The notes: generated by a model from the sequence alone, not told the origin. 64,000 nucleotides of DNA from Bog-756 sp963777665 (GCA_963777665.1 CAVZRJ010000006.1:248001-312000); one strand, 5' to 3'; counted from the stretch's first letter, positions 26,482-34,851 are shown. Program-made: numbers and translations.

Positions 26482-26812
26482 AAGGAGGTGGGGCACATGC
26501 AGGCAGAACCGCCCAGTTCCCAACCTCCACAGCCGTGCCCCGGCGTTCCCCTCCTCTCGCTCTGAGGTTCCGCGACACGTCACCGTTGTGACTCCTCCGG
26601 ATCGGCGAGTAGCAGCATCGCCGGGGCGTCAGATACCCGCTCGCCCTTTGGACCAGCGCGTCCGCTCAGCCAGTAGTCCGCGGCCCGATGGAACGGGCGC
26701 GCAGTCTGAGCGGCGCGCGAGAGCCGTCTTTCCTCCACGTCGCTGACCTGCGCTGACGCGGTCGACACGAGTCAGGCGACCCGGTCCGGACAGACCGAAG
26801 GAGTCACCCCTC
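26482..26812 (+). promoter_or_regulatory. Candidate translational riboregulator (leader and main SD complementarities)
   Basis: Seen directly: GGGGCAC (26490-26496, just after the leader SD) is complementary to GTGCCCC (26535-26541), and AGGAGG (26483-26488) to CCTCCT (26550-26555), so the leader ORF can fold back on its own SD. Immediately after the leader stop, GTGACTCCT (26588-26596) is a perfect 9-base complement of AGGAGTCAC (26799-26807), which contains the transporter's SD. CCTCC at 26594-26598 could instead pair with the leader SD, giving competing folds. A further GCGCGC dyad lies at 26697-26702/26713-26718. Ribosome occupancy of the leader could therefore set access to the transporter start (inference). 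Confidence 0.5.
26497..26565 (+). CDS. Proline-rich 22-codon leader ORF upstream of the Nramp-type transporter
   Basis: ATG 26497 is preceded by AAGGAGGTG (26482-26490), one of the strongest ribosome binding sites in the window, at ideal spacing. The peptide is 22 residues and carries seven prolines in PP, PPQPCPG and VP clusters, then ends at TGA 26565. It has no hydrophobic segment. It lies 247 bases before the start of a magnesium-type Nramp transporter. Proline- and acid-rich leader peptides (MgtL, CorL) sense low magnesium through ribosome destabilisation in enterobacteria, so a regulatory leader is inferred. The ORF is too short for ordinary gene finding. Confidence 0.55.
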   Translation: MQAEPPSSQPPQPCPGVPLLSL

Positions 26813-28477
26813 ATGAACCACAACCTGCACCTCGCACCACCTGGCACGAACCGGACGACGGCGGAGACCGCCGTCCTCGACGAAGCCCACATCGGCAACA
26901 TCCGCGGTGCCCTGGGCACCATCGCCCACGGAGACGTCGCCGCGCGTGCCGGCGTCTCGCCAAAGCTCAAGACCCTCCTGGCCATCGTCGGTCCGGGGCT
27001 CATCGTCATGGTCGGCGACAACGACGCCGGCGCCTTTTCGACCTACGGCCAGGCCGGCCAGAATTTCGGCACACACCTGCTCTGGACCCTCGCACTGCTC
27101 GTCCCGGTCCTCTACGTCTGCCAGGAGATGGTCCTTCGCCTCGGCGCAGTGACCGGGGTCGGGCACGCACGGCTGATCCTGGAGCGCTTCGGCAAGTTCT
27201 GGGGTGCCTTCAGCGTCATCGACCTGTTCCTGCTCAACGCCCTGACCATCGTCACAGAGTTCATCGGCATCTCACTGGCCATCTCCTACCTCGGTCTCCC
27301 CAAGGTCCCCGCTGTCGCGGTTTCCGCCGTGGCCATCATCGCTGCAGTGAGCACCGGGAGCTTCCGGCGCTTCGAGCGTCTCTGCCTCGTGCTGGTCGCC
27401 GGCTCCCTCCTCCTGGTCCCGATCGCGTTCGTCGTGCATCCGCCGATTGGCCAGGTGGCACACGACTTCGTGGTACCCCGGATCCCCGGTGGCGCACCCC
27501 TCTCCACCGTGATGCTGCTGATCATCGGCATCGTGGGCACCACGGTCGCTCCATGGCAGCTGTTCTTCCAGCAGTCCTACATCATCGACAAGCGGATCAC
27601 GCCTCGTTGGATCAAGTACGAGCGGGTCGATCTGGTCATCGGCATCGTCCTGGTGGTCATCGGCGGCGGAGCGATCATGAGTTTCGTGGCAGCCACGTTC
27701 ACCCACACTCCGGGGTTCGGAAACTTCACGGACACTGCCGGGATCGCCCACGGTCTCGCCACCTATGCGTCACGCACAATGGGCGACCTGTTCGCAATCG
27801 CCTTGATCGACGCGGCTATCATCGGTGCCGCTGCAGTCGGGCTCGCGACGGCGTACGCGACCAGCGACGTCATGAACCTCAAGCACTCGTTGCACCGTCC
27901 GGTGAAGCAGGCCAAAGGGTTCTATGCCTGCTACGCCGGGCTCATCGGCCTCGCGGCCCTGTTGGTCCTCATTCCCCACGCGCCGCTCGGACTGCTCACC
28001 TTGGCCGTACAGGTGCTCGCCGGAGTCCTCCTTCCGAGCGCCTGTGTCTTCCTCCTCCTCCTCTGCAACGACAAGGCGGTACTCGGGCCCTGGGTCAACA
28101 GCAAGCGGCTCAACGCGGTGACCGGAGTGATCATCTGGGTGCTGGTCATCCTGTCGGTCGTGCTGACCGCAAGCGTGCTCTTTCCGGCGATCTCGGGCGC
28201 CGAGATCATCGGTGTCTGTGCTACCGGCGTGGTCGTCGGCCTGCTGGTCGGGGCCTTCCTTCTCGTCCAGGCACACCGCCGGCGCGATCTCGTCACCGTC
28301 GACGACGCCTTCGCCGAATCCGGAGACCGGAGCACGTGGAGGATGCCGCCGCTGGCGACCCTCTCCCGGCCGACCATGTCGTTGCAGCGCAAGATCGGCT
28401 TGGGGACGCTGCGCGGCTACCTCGTGATCGCCCTCGTCCTCGTCGTCGTGAAGGTCATCGAGGTCGCCGTCCACTAG
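26813..28477 (+). CDS. Nramp-related divalent metal transporter, non-canonical (magnesium-type NRMT)
   Basis: 554 residues with about 11-12 hydrophobic helices and a cytosolic N-terminus. It aligns with Nramp over GPGLIVMVGDNDAGAF and the helix-6 region GIVGTTVAPWQLFFQQS. Canonical helix 1 is D-P-G-N and helix 6 is M-P-H-N. Here they are D-A-G-A and A-P-W-Q: the metal-binding Asp is kept, but Asn and the soft-metal-selective Met are lost. Nramp-related magnesium transporters (NRMT) lack this Met and carry Mg2+ as well as Mn2+, so Mg2+ uptake is the best inference. ATG 26813 has AAGGAG upstream. Its 3' end overlaps the convergent reductase gene by 23 bases. Confidence 0.85.
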   Translation: MNHNLHLAPPGTNRTTAETAVLDEAHIGNIRGALGTIAHGDVAARAGVSPKLKTLLAIVGPGLIVMVGDNDAGAFSTYGQAGQNFGTHLLWTLALLVPVLYVCQEMVLRLGAVTGVGHARLILERFGKFWGAFSVIDLFLLNALTIVTEFIGISLAISYLGLPKVPAVAVSAVAIIAAVSTGSFRRFERLCLVLVAGSLLLVPIAFVVHPPIGQVAHDFVVPRIPGGAPLSTVMLLIIGIVGTTVAPWQLFFQQSYIIDKRITPRWIKYERVDLVIGIVLVVIGGGAIMSFVAATFTHTPGFGNFTDTAGIAHGLATYASRTMGDLFAIALIDAAIIGAAAVGLATAYATSDVMNLKHSLHRPVKQAKGFYACYAGLIGLAALLVLIPHAPLGLLTLAVQVLAGVLLPSACVFLLLLCNDKAVLGPWVNSKRLNAVTGVIIWVLVILSVVLTASVLFPAISGAEIIGVCATGVVVGLLVGAFLLVQAHRRRDLVTVDDAFAESGDRSTWRMPPLATLSRPTMSLQRKIGLGTLRGYLVIALVLVVVKVIEVAVH

Positions 28478-29210
28478 GAACGGCGAGTCGATAGAAGAGC
28501 AGTCCGTCCTCTTCGAGGAGGTGGACGATGTCGAGCTCGAGCGGACGAGGCAGCTCTTCGCCGGCAAGGACGCGGGACCCGGAGCCGGCGACGAGGCGCG
28601 GGGCGATGGTGAGGCAGAGCTCGTCCAGCAACCCGGCGCGAAGGACATCGTCATTGAGCCCGGGCCCACCCTCGAGGAGCACCGAGCGATATCCGACCCG
28701 GTGGAAGTGGTCGATGGCACGGCGTGGATCGACGCGTCCATCGCCGGCCAGGACGACGTCGGCCACTTCCTCGCCGCGGGTCCGCTCCGCCTTGTCGGAG
28801 TCGCTCGTCGTGACGACGATCGTGCGCGCCTCGGCCTGTGCAAAGAGTGGCGACGACCAGTCGAAGTTGGCCGATCGGGTCACGACCGCAATGGGCGGCA
28901 CCGCGGACTGCCCTCGTTGGCGGCGTTGCTGCCGGAGCTCCTCACTCAGCCGGACCGGCCCGTATCCCTCGGCGCGAGCGGTACCGGCACCGACGAGGAT
29001 CACATCAGCCAGGGACCTCAGGATCCGGAAGAGCCTGCCATCAGCCGGTCCGCCCAGCATGCCGGAGCGGCCGTCGACGGCGATGGCGCCGTCCAGGCTG
29101 GAGATCATGTTGCACCGAACAAAGGGCCGGTCGGTGCCGGCGCCGGCCGGGATCGCATAGGCGTCGGTGACGTCGACGCGTGCACTGGGCTCTGGCAAGA
29201 GGGCTCTCAT
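28455..29210 (-). CDS. RibD C-terminal-domain (pyrimidine reductase / DHFR-like) protein
   Basis: 251 residues of the DHFR-like fold found in RibD C-terminal domains: an N-terminal strand with RCNMISSLDGAIAVDGRSG, the nucleotide-binding loop VILVGAGTARAEGYGP, PPIAVVTRSANFDW and the late segment SVLLEGGPGLNDDVLRAGLLDELCLTIAPRLVAG. Family members reduce the riboflavin-pathway pyrimidine or related substrates with NADPH. No other riboflavin genes are nearby, so it is an orphan member of uncertain substrate. It is divergent from the VOC/aldo-keto reductase pair and convergent with the transporter. Confidence 0.85.
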   Translation of the reverse strand: MRALLPEPSARVDVTDAYAIPAGAGTDRPFVRCNMISSLDGAIAVDGRSGMLGGPADGRLFRILRSLADVILVGAGTARAEGYGPVRLSEELRQQRRQRGQSAVPPIAVVTRSANFDWSSPLFAQAEARTIVVTTSDSDKAERTRGEEVADVVLAGDGRVDPRRAIDHFHRVGYRSVLLEGGPGLNDDVLRAGLLDELCLTIAPRLVAGSGSRVLAGEELPRPLELDIVHLLEEDGLLFYRLAVPSGRRPR

Positions 29211-29281
29211 AGGGCGTGCTCCACCGCCAGATCCCTCATCGGTAACGGGCGAACGAGAATCTCAGGCCCGGGAGCATGGCT

Positions 29282-29327
29282 GTGATCGTTAGTTTATAGA
29301 TCACGCAAGTGGACGGTGGACCGTCCA
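29282..29327. promoter_or_regulatory. Two dyads in the divergent promoter region (operator candidates)
   Basis: TGGACGGT (29310-29317) and ACCGTCCA (29320-29327) form an 8-base perfect inverted repeat with a 2-base centre, a size typical of TetR-family operators. Just upstream, GTGATC (29282-29287) and GATCAC (29299-29304) form a second dyad around the AT-rich GTTAGTTTATA, a likely -10 area. Both lie between the divergent reductase and VOC genes, 20-65 bases before the VOC start. No TetR-type gene is present in this window. Confidence 0.45.
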
Positions 29328-29346
29328 GAGCGAATTGGAGGTTCCC

Positions 29347-29841
29347 GTGACCCAGGCAGCTGCAACCGAGGTGGAGATGATGCGGGGCCGTGTGCGTGAG
29401 CTCGGCCACATCGTCCTCTACGTCGCCGATCTCGACCGTTCCCTCTCCTTCTACCGGGACATCCTCGGGTGGCCGGTCATCTGGCCACCGGGGCGCTACC
29501 CCGTCGCTGGATTCCGCGCCGGAGACACCCATCACGACCTGCTCCTGATCGAAGTCGGATCGGATGCCAAGCCGATCCCCGACGGACGCCGCCTCGGCCT
29601 CTACCACTTCGGCGTCAAGGTCGGCGACAGCGACGACGATCTTCGGGCCCTCCTCGCCCGCCTCGAGGCACGACCGGACCTCGCGCGCGTGGTCGGTGCC
29701 GTCGACGAGGGATTCGCACACTCGCTGTACGTGCAGGATCCCGACGGCAACGAGGTCGAACTCTACGTCGACCTGCCCGGCAAGGACTGGACCGACCCCG
29801 AGGTCGTCTTCAACTCCCCGCGCCTACCGCTTCAGCTCTGA
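29347..29841 (+). CDS. VOC-family dioxygenase/glyoxalase-like protein
   Basis: About 164 residues from GTG 29347, with GGAG 6 bases upstream; a TTG at 29335 is also in frame. The first module has the metal His in ELGHIVLYVADLDRSLSFYRDILGW. The second has LYHFGVKVGDSDDDL and SLYVQDPDGNEVELYVDLP, giving the H...H...E ligand pattern of catechol-2,3-dioxygenase-type VOC enzymes. The substrate is not predictable. It is followed at 35 bases by an aldo/keto reductase and probably shares its promoter, which contains the dyads at 29.3 kb. Confidence 0.85.
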   Translation: MTQAAATEVEMMRGRVRELGHIVLYVADLDRSLSFYRDILGWPVIWPPGRYPVAGFRAGDTHHDLLLIEVGSDAKPIPDGRRLGLYHFGVKVGDSDDDLRALLARLEARPDLARVVGAVDEGFAHSLYVQDPDGNEVELYVDLPGKDWTDPEVVFNSPRLPLQL

Positions 29842-29876
29842 GCGACCCGAGGCCTGAGAGCAAGGTGGCCAATACC

Positions 29877-30773
29877 ATGTTTGCAATGAAGACACCGCCC
29901 GGCGGAACGTTCACGATGGCTGCGGATCTGACGGTGACCCGTATGGGATACGGAGCGATGCAGCTGGCCGGACCCGGGGTGTTCGGCCCGCCCGCCGATC
30001 GAGAGGCGGCGGTGGCCGTCCTGCGCGAGGTGGCAGCGTTGGGCATCACCCACATCGACACCAGCGACTTCTACGGCCCCTACATCACCAACCAGATCAT
30101 CAGGGAAGCCCTTCACCCCTACCCAGATTCGTTGCGCATCGTGACCAAAGTCGGTGCACGGCGCGACTCCGACGGTGGCTGGCCGCACGCCCGTTCACCC
30201 GAGGAGGTGCGACAGGCCGTGTACGACAACCTCGACCACCTCGGCCTGGACGTTCTCGACGTCGTGAATCTGCGCGTCGGTGGATTGCACGGCGCTGAGC
30301 CCGGTTCCATCGCCGAGCCGTTCGAGGCGCTCGCGCAGCTCCAACACCAAGGACTGATCAGGCACCTCGGCCTGAGCACCGTGAACGCCGAGCAGATCGC
30401 CGAAGCGCAGTCCATCGCACCGGTCGTCTGCGTGCAGAACTTCTACAACATCGCCCACCGGGTCGACGACGAGCTCATCGACGCCCTCCTCGGTCAAGGG
30501 ATCGCCTACGTTCCCTACTTTCCGCTCGGAGGCTTCAGCCCGCTGCAGTCCGACCTGCTGGAGGCAGTCGCCTCCCGCCTCGGTGCCGCACCGATGGCCG
30601 TCGCCTTGGCGTGGCTCCTCCAACGATCGCCGAACATCCTGCTCATCCCCGGAACCTCGTCCGTTGTGCATCTGCGCGAAAATGTCGCGGGTGCGGCGTT
30701 GACCCTTTCTGATGACGATCTGACCAGGCTCGACTTCATCAACTCACGACACCATGGGAGCATCAACTCATGA
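29877..30773 (+). CDS. Aldo/keto reductase
   Basis: About 298 residues from ATG 29877 (AAGGTGG upstream); the frame upstream to 29469 is a shadow of the VOC gene. TIM-barrel AKR features: MGYGAMQLAGPGVFGPP, then ITHIDTSDFYGPYITNQIIREAL with catalytic Asp and Tyr, ASRLGAAPMAVALAWLLQRSP and the NADPH-binding LLIPGTSSVVHLRENV. NADPH-dependent reduction of a carbonyl is expected. The last residues (RHHGSINS) come from a 24-base tandem duplication that moved the stop codon. Confidence 0.88.
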   Translation: MFAMKTPPGGTFTMAADLTVTRMGYGAMQLAGPGVFGPPADREAAVAVLREVAALGITHIDTSDFYGPYITNQIIREALHPYPDSLRIVTKVGARRDSDGGWPHARSPEEVRQAVYDNLDHLGLDVLDVVNLRVGGLHGAEPGSIAEPFEALAQLQHQGLIRHLGLSTVNAEQIAEAQSIAPVVCVQNFYNIAHRVDDELIDALLGQGIAYVPYFPLGGFSPLQSDLLEAVASRLGAAPMAVALAWLLQRSPNILLIPGTSSVVHLRENVAGAALTLSDDDLTRLDFINSRHHGSINS

Positions 30774-30784
30774 CACCATGGGAG
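30737..30784 (+). repeat. 24-bp tandem duplication across the aldo/keto reductase stop
   Basis: CATCAACTCACGACACCATG (30737 on) is followed directly by CATCAACTCATGACACCATG (30761 on). The two 24-base units differ at one base, C versus T, which decides whether the unit reads TCACGA or TCATGA. The first copy reads through and adds eight residues; the second contains the stop. Confidence 0.85.
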
Positions 30785-30822
30785 TGCAGGGCGACGTCGA
30801 GCATCGACTGTGGGAGGCGTCC

Positions 30823-31149
30823 ATGGTCGGACTGATCGTCGGACTGATCGTGCTGGTGGTCGTCGCGGTCTCGGTCATCGTGCTGAATCTGGCCATGAGG
30901 CGGCGCGGGTACTCGATCCCGGGCCAGACCGTCGTACGCTGCAGCAGGGGACATCTGTTCAGGACCACCTGGATCGAGGGCGGGAGCCTCAAAGCGGCCA
31001 GGCTGGGCCCACGGACGAGGTTTCAGCACTGCCCGACAGGAGGGCATTGGGCCATCGTCCATCCCGTCAAGGACGAAGACCTCACCGAAGAGGACCGGAG
31101 CGCCCTGACCGCCGAGACACGAGGGGACAGCCCGGAAACTCCCGCTTAA
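30823..31149 (+). CDS. Small single-pass membrane protein with Cys/His motif
   Basis: About 108 residues from ATG 30823, with GGGAGG at good spacing, preferred over the start at 30754. One N-terminal helix (VGLIVGLIVLVVVAVSVIVLNLAM), then a cytosolic or exported domain with VVRCSRGHLFRTTWIEGGSLKAARLG and HCPTGGHWAIVHPV; the Cys and His residues could bind zinc. Similar short proteins are conserved in actinobacteria without known function. The acidic tail (EDLTEEDRSALTAE) is low complexity. Confidence 0.6.
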   Translation: MVGLIVGLIVLVVVAVSVIVLNLAMRRRGYSIPGQTVVRCSRGHLFRTTWIEGGSLKAARLGPRTRFQHCPTGGHWAIVHPVKDEDLTEEDRSALTAETRGDSPETPA

Positions 31150-31221
31150 GGGATCGCCGCTAAGAGAGGCCGCCGCTGCCAGCGACGACCGGGAGTCCCG
31201 ACCCGCTGCTAGGTTCCGAGC

Positions 31222-32046
31222 ATGGGCTCGCGGCCAGTCGTGCTGCACGTCGGGATGCACAAGACGGGCACCACGTCGTTGCAGACGATGATCGCCCGCA
31301 ACAGGGAGCACTTCAGTGCACAGGGGCTGTACTACCCGGGTACCGGACAGGTCGGCGTCGGCGACGGCCAGCACAACCTGGCGTGGGAGCTCAACGGGGA
31401 CGAGCGGTTCGACCCCGAGGCGGGCACCATCGCCGATCTCGCCGGGGAGCTCCGGCACCATCGGCCCGCAGCGGTGCTCATCTCCAGCGAGGACCTCGAG
31501 TTTCTGCACGACAAGCCGGACCGGATGATCCTGCTGCGGAGCGCCCTCGAGGAGGTCGGGTACTCGGCTCGGGTCGTCATCACGCTGCGCGAGCCCTCCG
31601 AGTATCTCGAGTCGCTCTACTACGAGCTCGTGCTCCAGGGTCGCGCAGGCGAGTTCGACGCCTTCGTCACCGAGGCACTCGAACAGCGCGGCATCTTCTC
31701 CCCCGGAGGCATCGAGCTGGACTACTCGCGGCTGGTCGGGGGATTCGCCGGCGTGTTCGGGGACGGGGCGCTTCGGGTGCTCGCCTACGACCGCAACGAC
31801 GCGGTGGGGCCCGTGCTCGAGGCCTGTGCCGACGCCATCGGGACACCGTTGGCCGGGGTAACCGGCTGGACCAGGTTCAACGTCCGGGATGACCCCGAGC
31901 GCACCCGGCCTCCCGAGGGAATTGCGCCGGCCTCAGCCGTCCTGAGCCGGTCGCAGCACGAGGCGATCCGGGTCGCCTTCGGCGCCACCTTCGACTCCGC
32001 GCTGCGGCAGTACCGCCCGGTCGACGGGAGGGCAACGGCCCGCTAG
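31222..32046 (+). CDS. Sulfotransferase-like protein
   Basis: 274 residues. The N-terminal VVLHVGMHKTGTTSLQTMIARN is the PAPS 5'-phosphosulfate-binding loop of sulfotransferase-like P-loop proteins. Further on, ARVVITLREPSEYLESLYYELV supplies the expected R-x-P and 3'-phosphate-binding region, and GALRVLAYDRND a later core strand. Such enzymes sulfate glycans or lipids, often at the envelope, but no acceptor can be deduced. No PAPS synthesis genes lie nearby. Confidence 0.75.
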   Translation: MGSRPVVLHVGMHKTGTTSLQTMIARNREHFSAQGLYYPGTGQVGVGDGQHNLAWELNGDERFDPEAGTIADLAGELRHHRPAAVLISSEDLEFLHDKPDRMILLRSALEEVGYSARVVITLREPSEYLESLYYELVLQGRAGEFDAFVTEALEQRGIFSPGGIELDYSRLVGGFAGVFGDGALRVLAYDRNDAVGPVLEACADAIGTPLAGVTGWTRFNVRDDPERTRPPEGIAPASAVLSRSQHEAIRVAFGATFDSALRQYRPVDGRATAR

Positions 32047-32161
32047 GCGGGGATCGGGCACGTCCCTTGCCGGCTTGCCGGCCGCTGAGCAGATGTTGTC
32101 GTCGCGGTCGGCGAACTGCCGTTCGTGCTGCGGGGCCCGATCGCGTGGCAGGCTCTCGGCG

Positions 32162-33595
32162 ATGCCCACGAGCCCGACCCGGAAACCGACGCTCGAGGAC
32201 AGGATGGTCGAACGGCTCGCCGACAAGGCGTGGCCGGTCCTCGTCTCGGCGCTCTTCGTCGCTCTCGGTCTGCTCTACTGCTTCCGGTGGGGGCCAGTGG
32301 TCCGCCACAAGCCGGACCTCTGGATCACCCCCGGGGACATCTGGACCACCTACCGGGCGTCCGCAGCGGTCGCCCACGGTCACTTGAGCGCTGTCTACGG
32401 TCCGGGCTTCCTCGCGTTCCCCGGCTTCCTCGCCGTCTTGGCGCCGCTCGGGGCGTTCGCCAACTCCTTTACGACCACCGCGGTCCAGGTCGCCCAGAAC
32501 GGCCTGCCGACCGCGGGCGTGCACTACCTCCTCCTGCCAGGGACCCCCTATTTCCTGAACGACGTCGCCCGGTCGGGGTCGAAGCTCTACGACATCCACC
32601 GCGGGGCGAGCATCGTGCTGCTGCCGGTGATGCTGCTCCTCTCGTGTGTCGCCCTGTTCGCCCTCGACGCATTGGCCGAGCGGCTCGGGGTCACCCGGGA
32701 GCGCCGGGCGGTGCTCTGTGCCGTGCAGGCTGTGCTGCTCTGGCCGGTAACGGTCATCTCCGGGCATCCCGAGGACGCCGTGGCGCTCGCGCTCGCCGCG
32801 TACGCCCTCATCTTCGCCTTCGATCGGCGCTTCACCGGGGCTGGCTGGCTGTTCGGGGCGGCGGTGGCCGTACAACCACTGGTCATCGTCCTCTTCCCGC
32901 TGCTCCTCGCGCTCGGCGGCCGGTCGCGCGCGCTCGGGCTGGTGGTCAGGGGCGCCCTTCCGGCGGTCGTGCTCACCATCCCGCCGCTCGCCGCCGACGC
33001 GCACGACACCCTCCACGCGCTCGTCGAGCAACCGACCTTTCCCAATGTGGGGGACAACCACCAGACACCGTGGACGTTCCTCGCCCCGAAGCTCGGGGGG
33101 ACGGGGCAGACCGCCAAGGTCGGTGGGGGTCCGACCCGGGTCATCGCACTGGCACTGGCCGGACTCCTCGGGTGGTGGACCGTGCGATGGCGCGAGCGGC
33201 CCGAGATGATCGTCTGGGCGGCGGCCCTTGCGCTCGCGCTGCGCACCTACACCGAATCGGTCATGACCCCCTACTACGTGTGGCCTGCCCTGGCCGTCGG
33301 AGTGATCGTGGCGGCACGGGCGAACCTGGTGCGCTTCGCCGCCGGCGTCACCATCGCCGTCCTCGCGACGGTCGTCGGGCAGTGGCAGCTCGCCGAGTTC
33401 CCCTGGTGGGCCCTCCAGGTGGCCGGGATCACCGCACTGCTGGCCGTGGCAGCGAGACCGGATCCGACCCCGGCCCCTGCCGAGCCGGCCGCACCTGCAG
33501 CCACCCAGCAGCGGAGCGGGACCTCGAAGAGCCAGGCGAAGAAGAAGCAGCGCAAGAGTGCACGCTCGGACCGGAAACGCACCGCCCGGCGCTGA
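32162..33595 (+). CDS. Polytopic membrane protein, GT-C-like, with lysine/arginine-rich tail
   Basis: About 477 residues from ATG 32162. Ten or so hydrophobic spans alternate with short loops. A conserved-looking luminal segment, DLWITPGDIWTTYRASAAVAHG, and a VISGHPEDAVALALAAYALIFA segment recall GT87/DUF2029-type transferases, but no clear family motif fixes its function. The C-terminal ~45 residues are Pro/Ala then Lys/Arg-rich (KSQAKKKQRKSARSDRKR) and probably cytosolic. It is unrelated in sequence to the transferases at 12-17 kb as far as can be judged by eye. Confidence 0.6.
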   Translation: MPTSPTRKPTLEDRMVERLADKAWPVLVSALFVALGLLYCFRWGPVVRHKPDLWITPGDIWTTYRASAAVAHGHLSAVYGPGFLAFPGFLAVLAPLGAFANSFTTTAVQVAQNGLPTAGVHYLLLPGTPYFLNDVARSGSKLYDIHRGASIVLLPVMLLLSCVALFALDALAERLGVTRERRAVLCAVQAVLLWPVTVISGHPEDAVALALAAYALIFAFDRRFTGAGWLFGAAVAVQPLVIVLFPLLLALGGRSRALGLVVRGALPAVVLTIPPLAADAHDTLHALVEQPTFPNVGDNHQTPWTFLAPKLGGTGQTAKVGGGPTRVIALALAGLLGWWTVRWRERPEMIVWAAALALALRTYTESVMTPYYVWPALAVGVIVAARANLVRFAAGVTIAVLATVVGQWQLAEFPWWALQVAGITALLAVAARPDPTPAPAEPAAPAATQQRSGTSKSQAKKKQRKSARSDRKRTARR

Positions 33596-33641
33596 GCCAG
33601 AGGCGCGGGCACCTGGCATACTCACCGGTGGAGGCGACAGC

Positions 33642-34838
33642 GTGACCATCAGCACTCGAGAGGACACCCTGCTCCCGGACCCCGAGCCGCGTGAGGTCCG
33701 GGTCACGATCATCTCGGTCGACGACCATCTGGTCGAGCCCCCGGACATGTTCGAGGGGCGGCTGCCCGCCAAGCTCGCCGATGGGGCCCCGAAGATCGTC
33801 GAGACCCGCCGCGGCCATCAGCTCTGGGAGTTCGACGGCGCCCGGTACTCGCAGGTCGGAATGAACGCGGTCGCCGGGCGGCGGCCGGAGTGCGTGACCC
33901 TCGAACCCACACGCTTCGAGGACATGCGGCGAGGCTGCTGGGACATCGACGCGCGCATCGCCGACATGGACATCAACGGGGTGTGGGCCTCCCTCAACTT
34001 CCCCTCGATGATCACCGGCTTCTCGGGCCGGGTCTTCTCGGCGGCCAGCGACCCGGAGCTCGGTCTGGCCGTGACCCGGGCGTGGAACGACTGGCTCTAC
34101 GAGGCCTGGTGGCAGCCCTACCCTGACCGGATCATCCCCTGCGGGATCACCTATCTGACCGACCCCGAGCTCGGAGCGGCCGAGATCCGGCGCAACGCCG
34201 CACGGGGATTCCGCTCGGTCACCCTCCCCGAACGCCCTCACCGGATCGACCTGCCCAGCATCTTCTCGGGTTACTGGGACCCGATCATCGCCGCTTGCGA
34301 ACAGACCGACACCGTCCTCTCCCTCCACGTCGGCTCCTCGGGGATGCCGGACCTGCCGGCGGACAGCCCGCTGGTGGCCCTCGGAGCCACCCTGTTCGGC
34401 CAGATGTCGCTGACCGCGTGCGCCGAGTGGCTCTGGTCCGGACTGCCCGCCCGCTACCCGGGCATCAAGATCGCCATGAGCGAGGGGGGCATCGGGTGGG
34501 TCGCCATGCTGCTCGACCGCCTCGACAACATCGTGGACCGCTCGGGCTACGGGCAGGGATACGACGCCACCGGCCTCCTCCCGGCCGAGGTCCTCCAACG
34601 CAACTTCTGGTTCTGCACCATCGACGACCCCTCGACCATCGACACCCGACACCGGATCGGCATCGACCACGTGATGCTCGAGGTCGACTACCCCCACGGC
34701 GACACGACCTGGCCCGACACCCAGGAGGTGGTCGAGCGGGCCTGGGGCCACCTGCCGGTGGAGGATCTCCGCAAGCTGACCCACGAGAACGCGGCTGCGC
34801 TCTACCGCTGGCCCCTGCCCGATACGGTCCTCCCGTGA
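33642..34838 (+). CDS. Amidohydrolase family 2 (paralogue A)
   Basis: About 398 residues from GTG 33642 with GGAGG 7 bases upstream; the frame to 33558 overlaps the previous gene. TIM-barrel metal hydrolase with D-x-H motif in IISVDDHLVEPPDMFEGRLP, the segment WDIDARIADMDINGVWASLNFP, a barrel His in LSLHVGSSG and the late Asp in MLEVDYPHGDTTWP. ACMSD-like decarboxylases and hydrolases share this layout. A close paralogue starts at 38.9 kb (shared SVDDHL-x-EPPD, SEGGIGWV and FWFCTIDDPS). It is 13 bases upstream of the aldolase gene, so probably cotranscribed. Confidence 0.82.
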   Translation: MTISTREDTLLPDPEPREVRVTIISVDDHLVEPPDMFEGRLPAKLADGAPKIVETRRGHQLWEFDGARYSQVGMNAVAGRRPECVTLEPTRFEDMRRGCWDIDARIADMDINGVWASLNFPSMITGFSGRVFSAASDPELGLAVTRAWNDWLYEAWWQPYPDRIIPCGITYLTDPELGAAEIRRNAARGFRSVTLPERPHRIDLPSIFSGYWDPIIAACEQTDTVLSLHVGSSGMPDLPADSPLVALGATLFGQMSLTACAEWLWSGLPARYPGIKIAMSEGGIGWVAMLLDRLDNIVDRSGYGQGYDATGLLPAEVLQRNFWFCTIDDPSTIDTRHRIGIDHVMLEVDYPHGDTTWPDTQEVVERAWGHLPVEDLRKLTHENAAALYRWPLPDTVLP

Positions 34839-34851
34839 CGGACCGCCTCCG

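Noticed and set aside
26697..26718. GCGCGC dyad as an intrinsic terminator in the transporter leader
   Set aside because: The stem is only six pairs and no U-tract follows; at most it is part of the leader fold.
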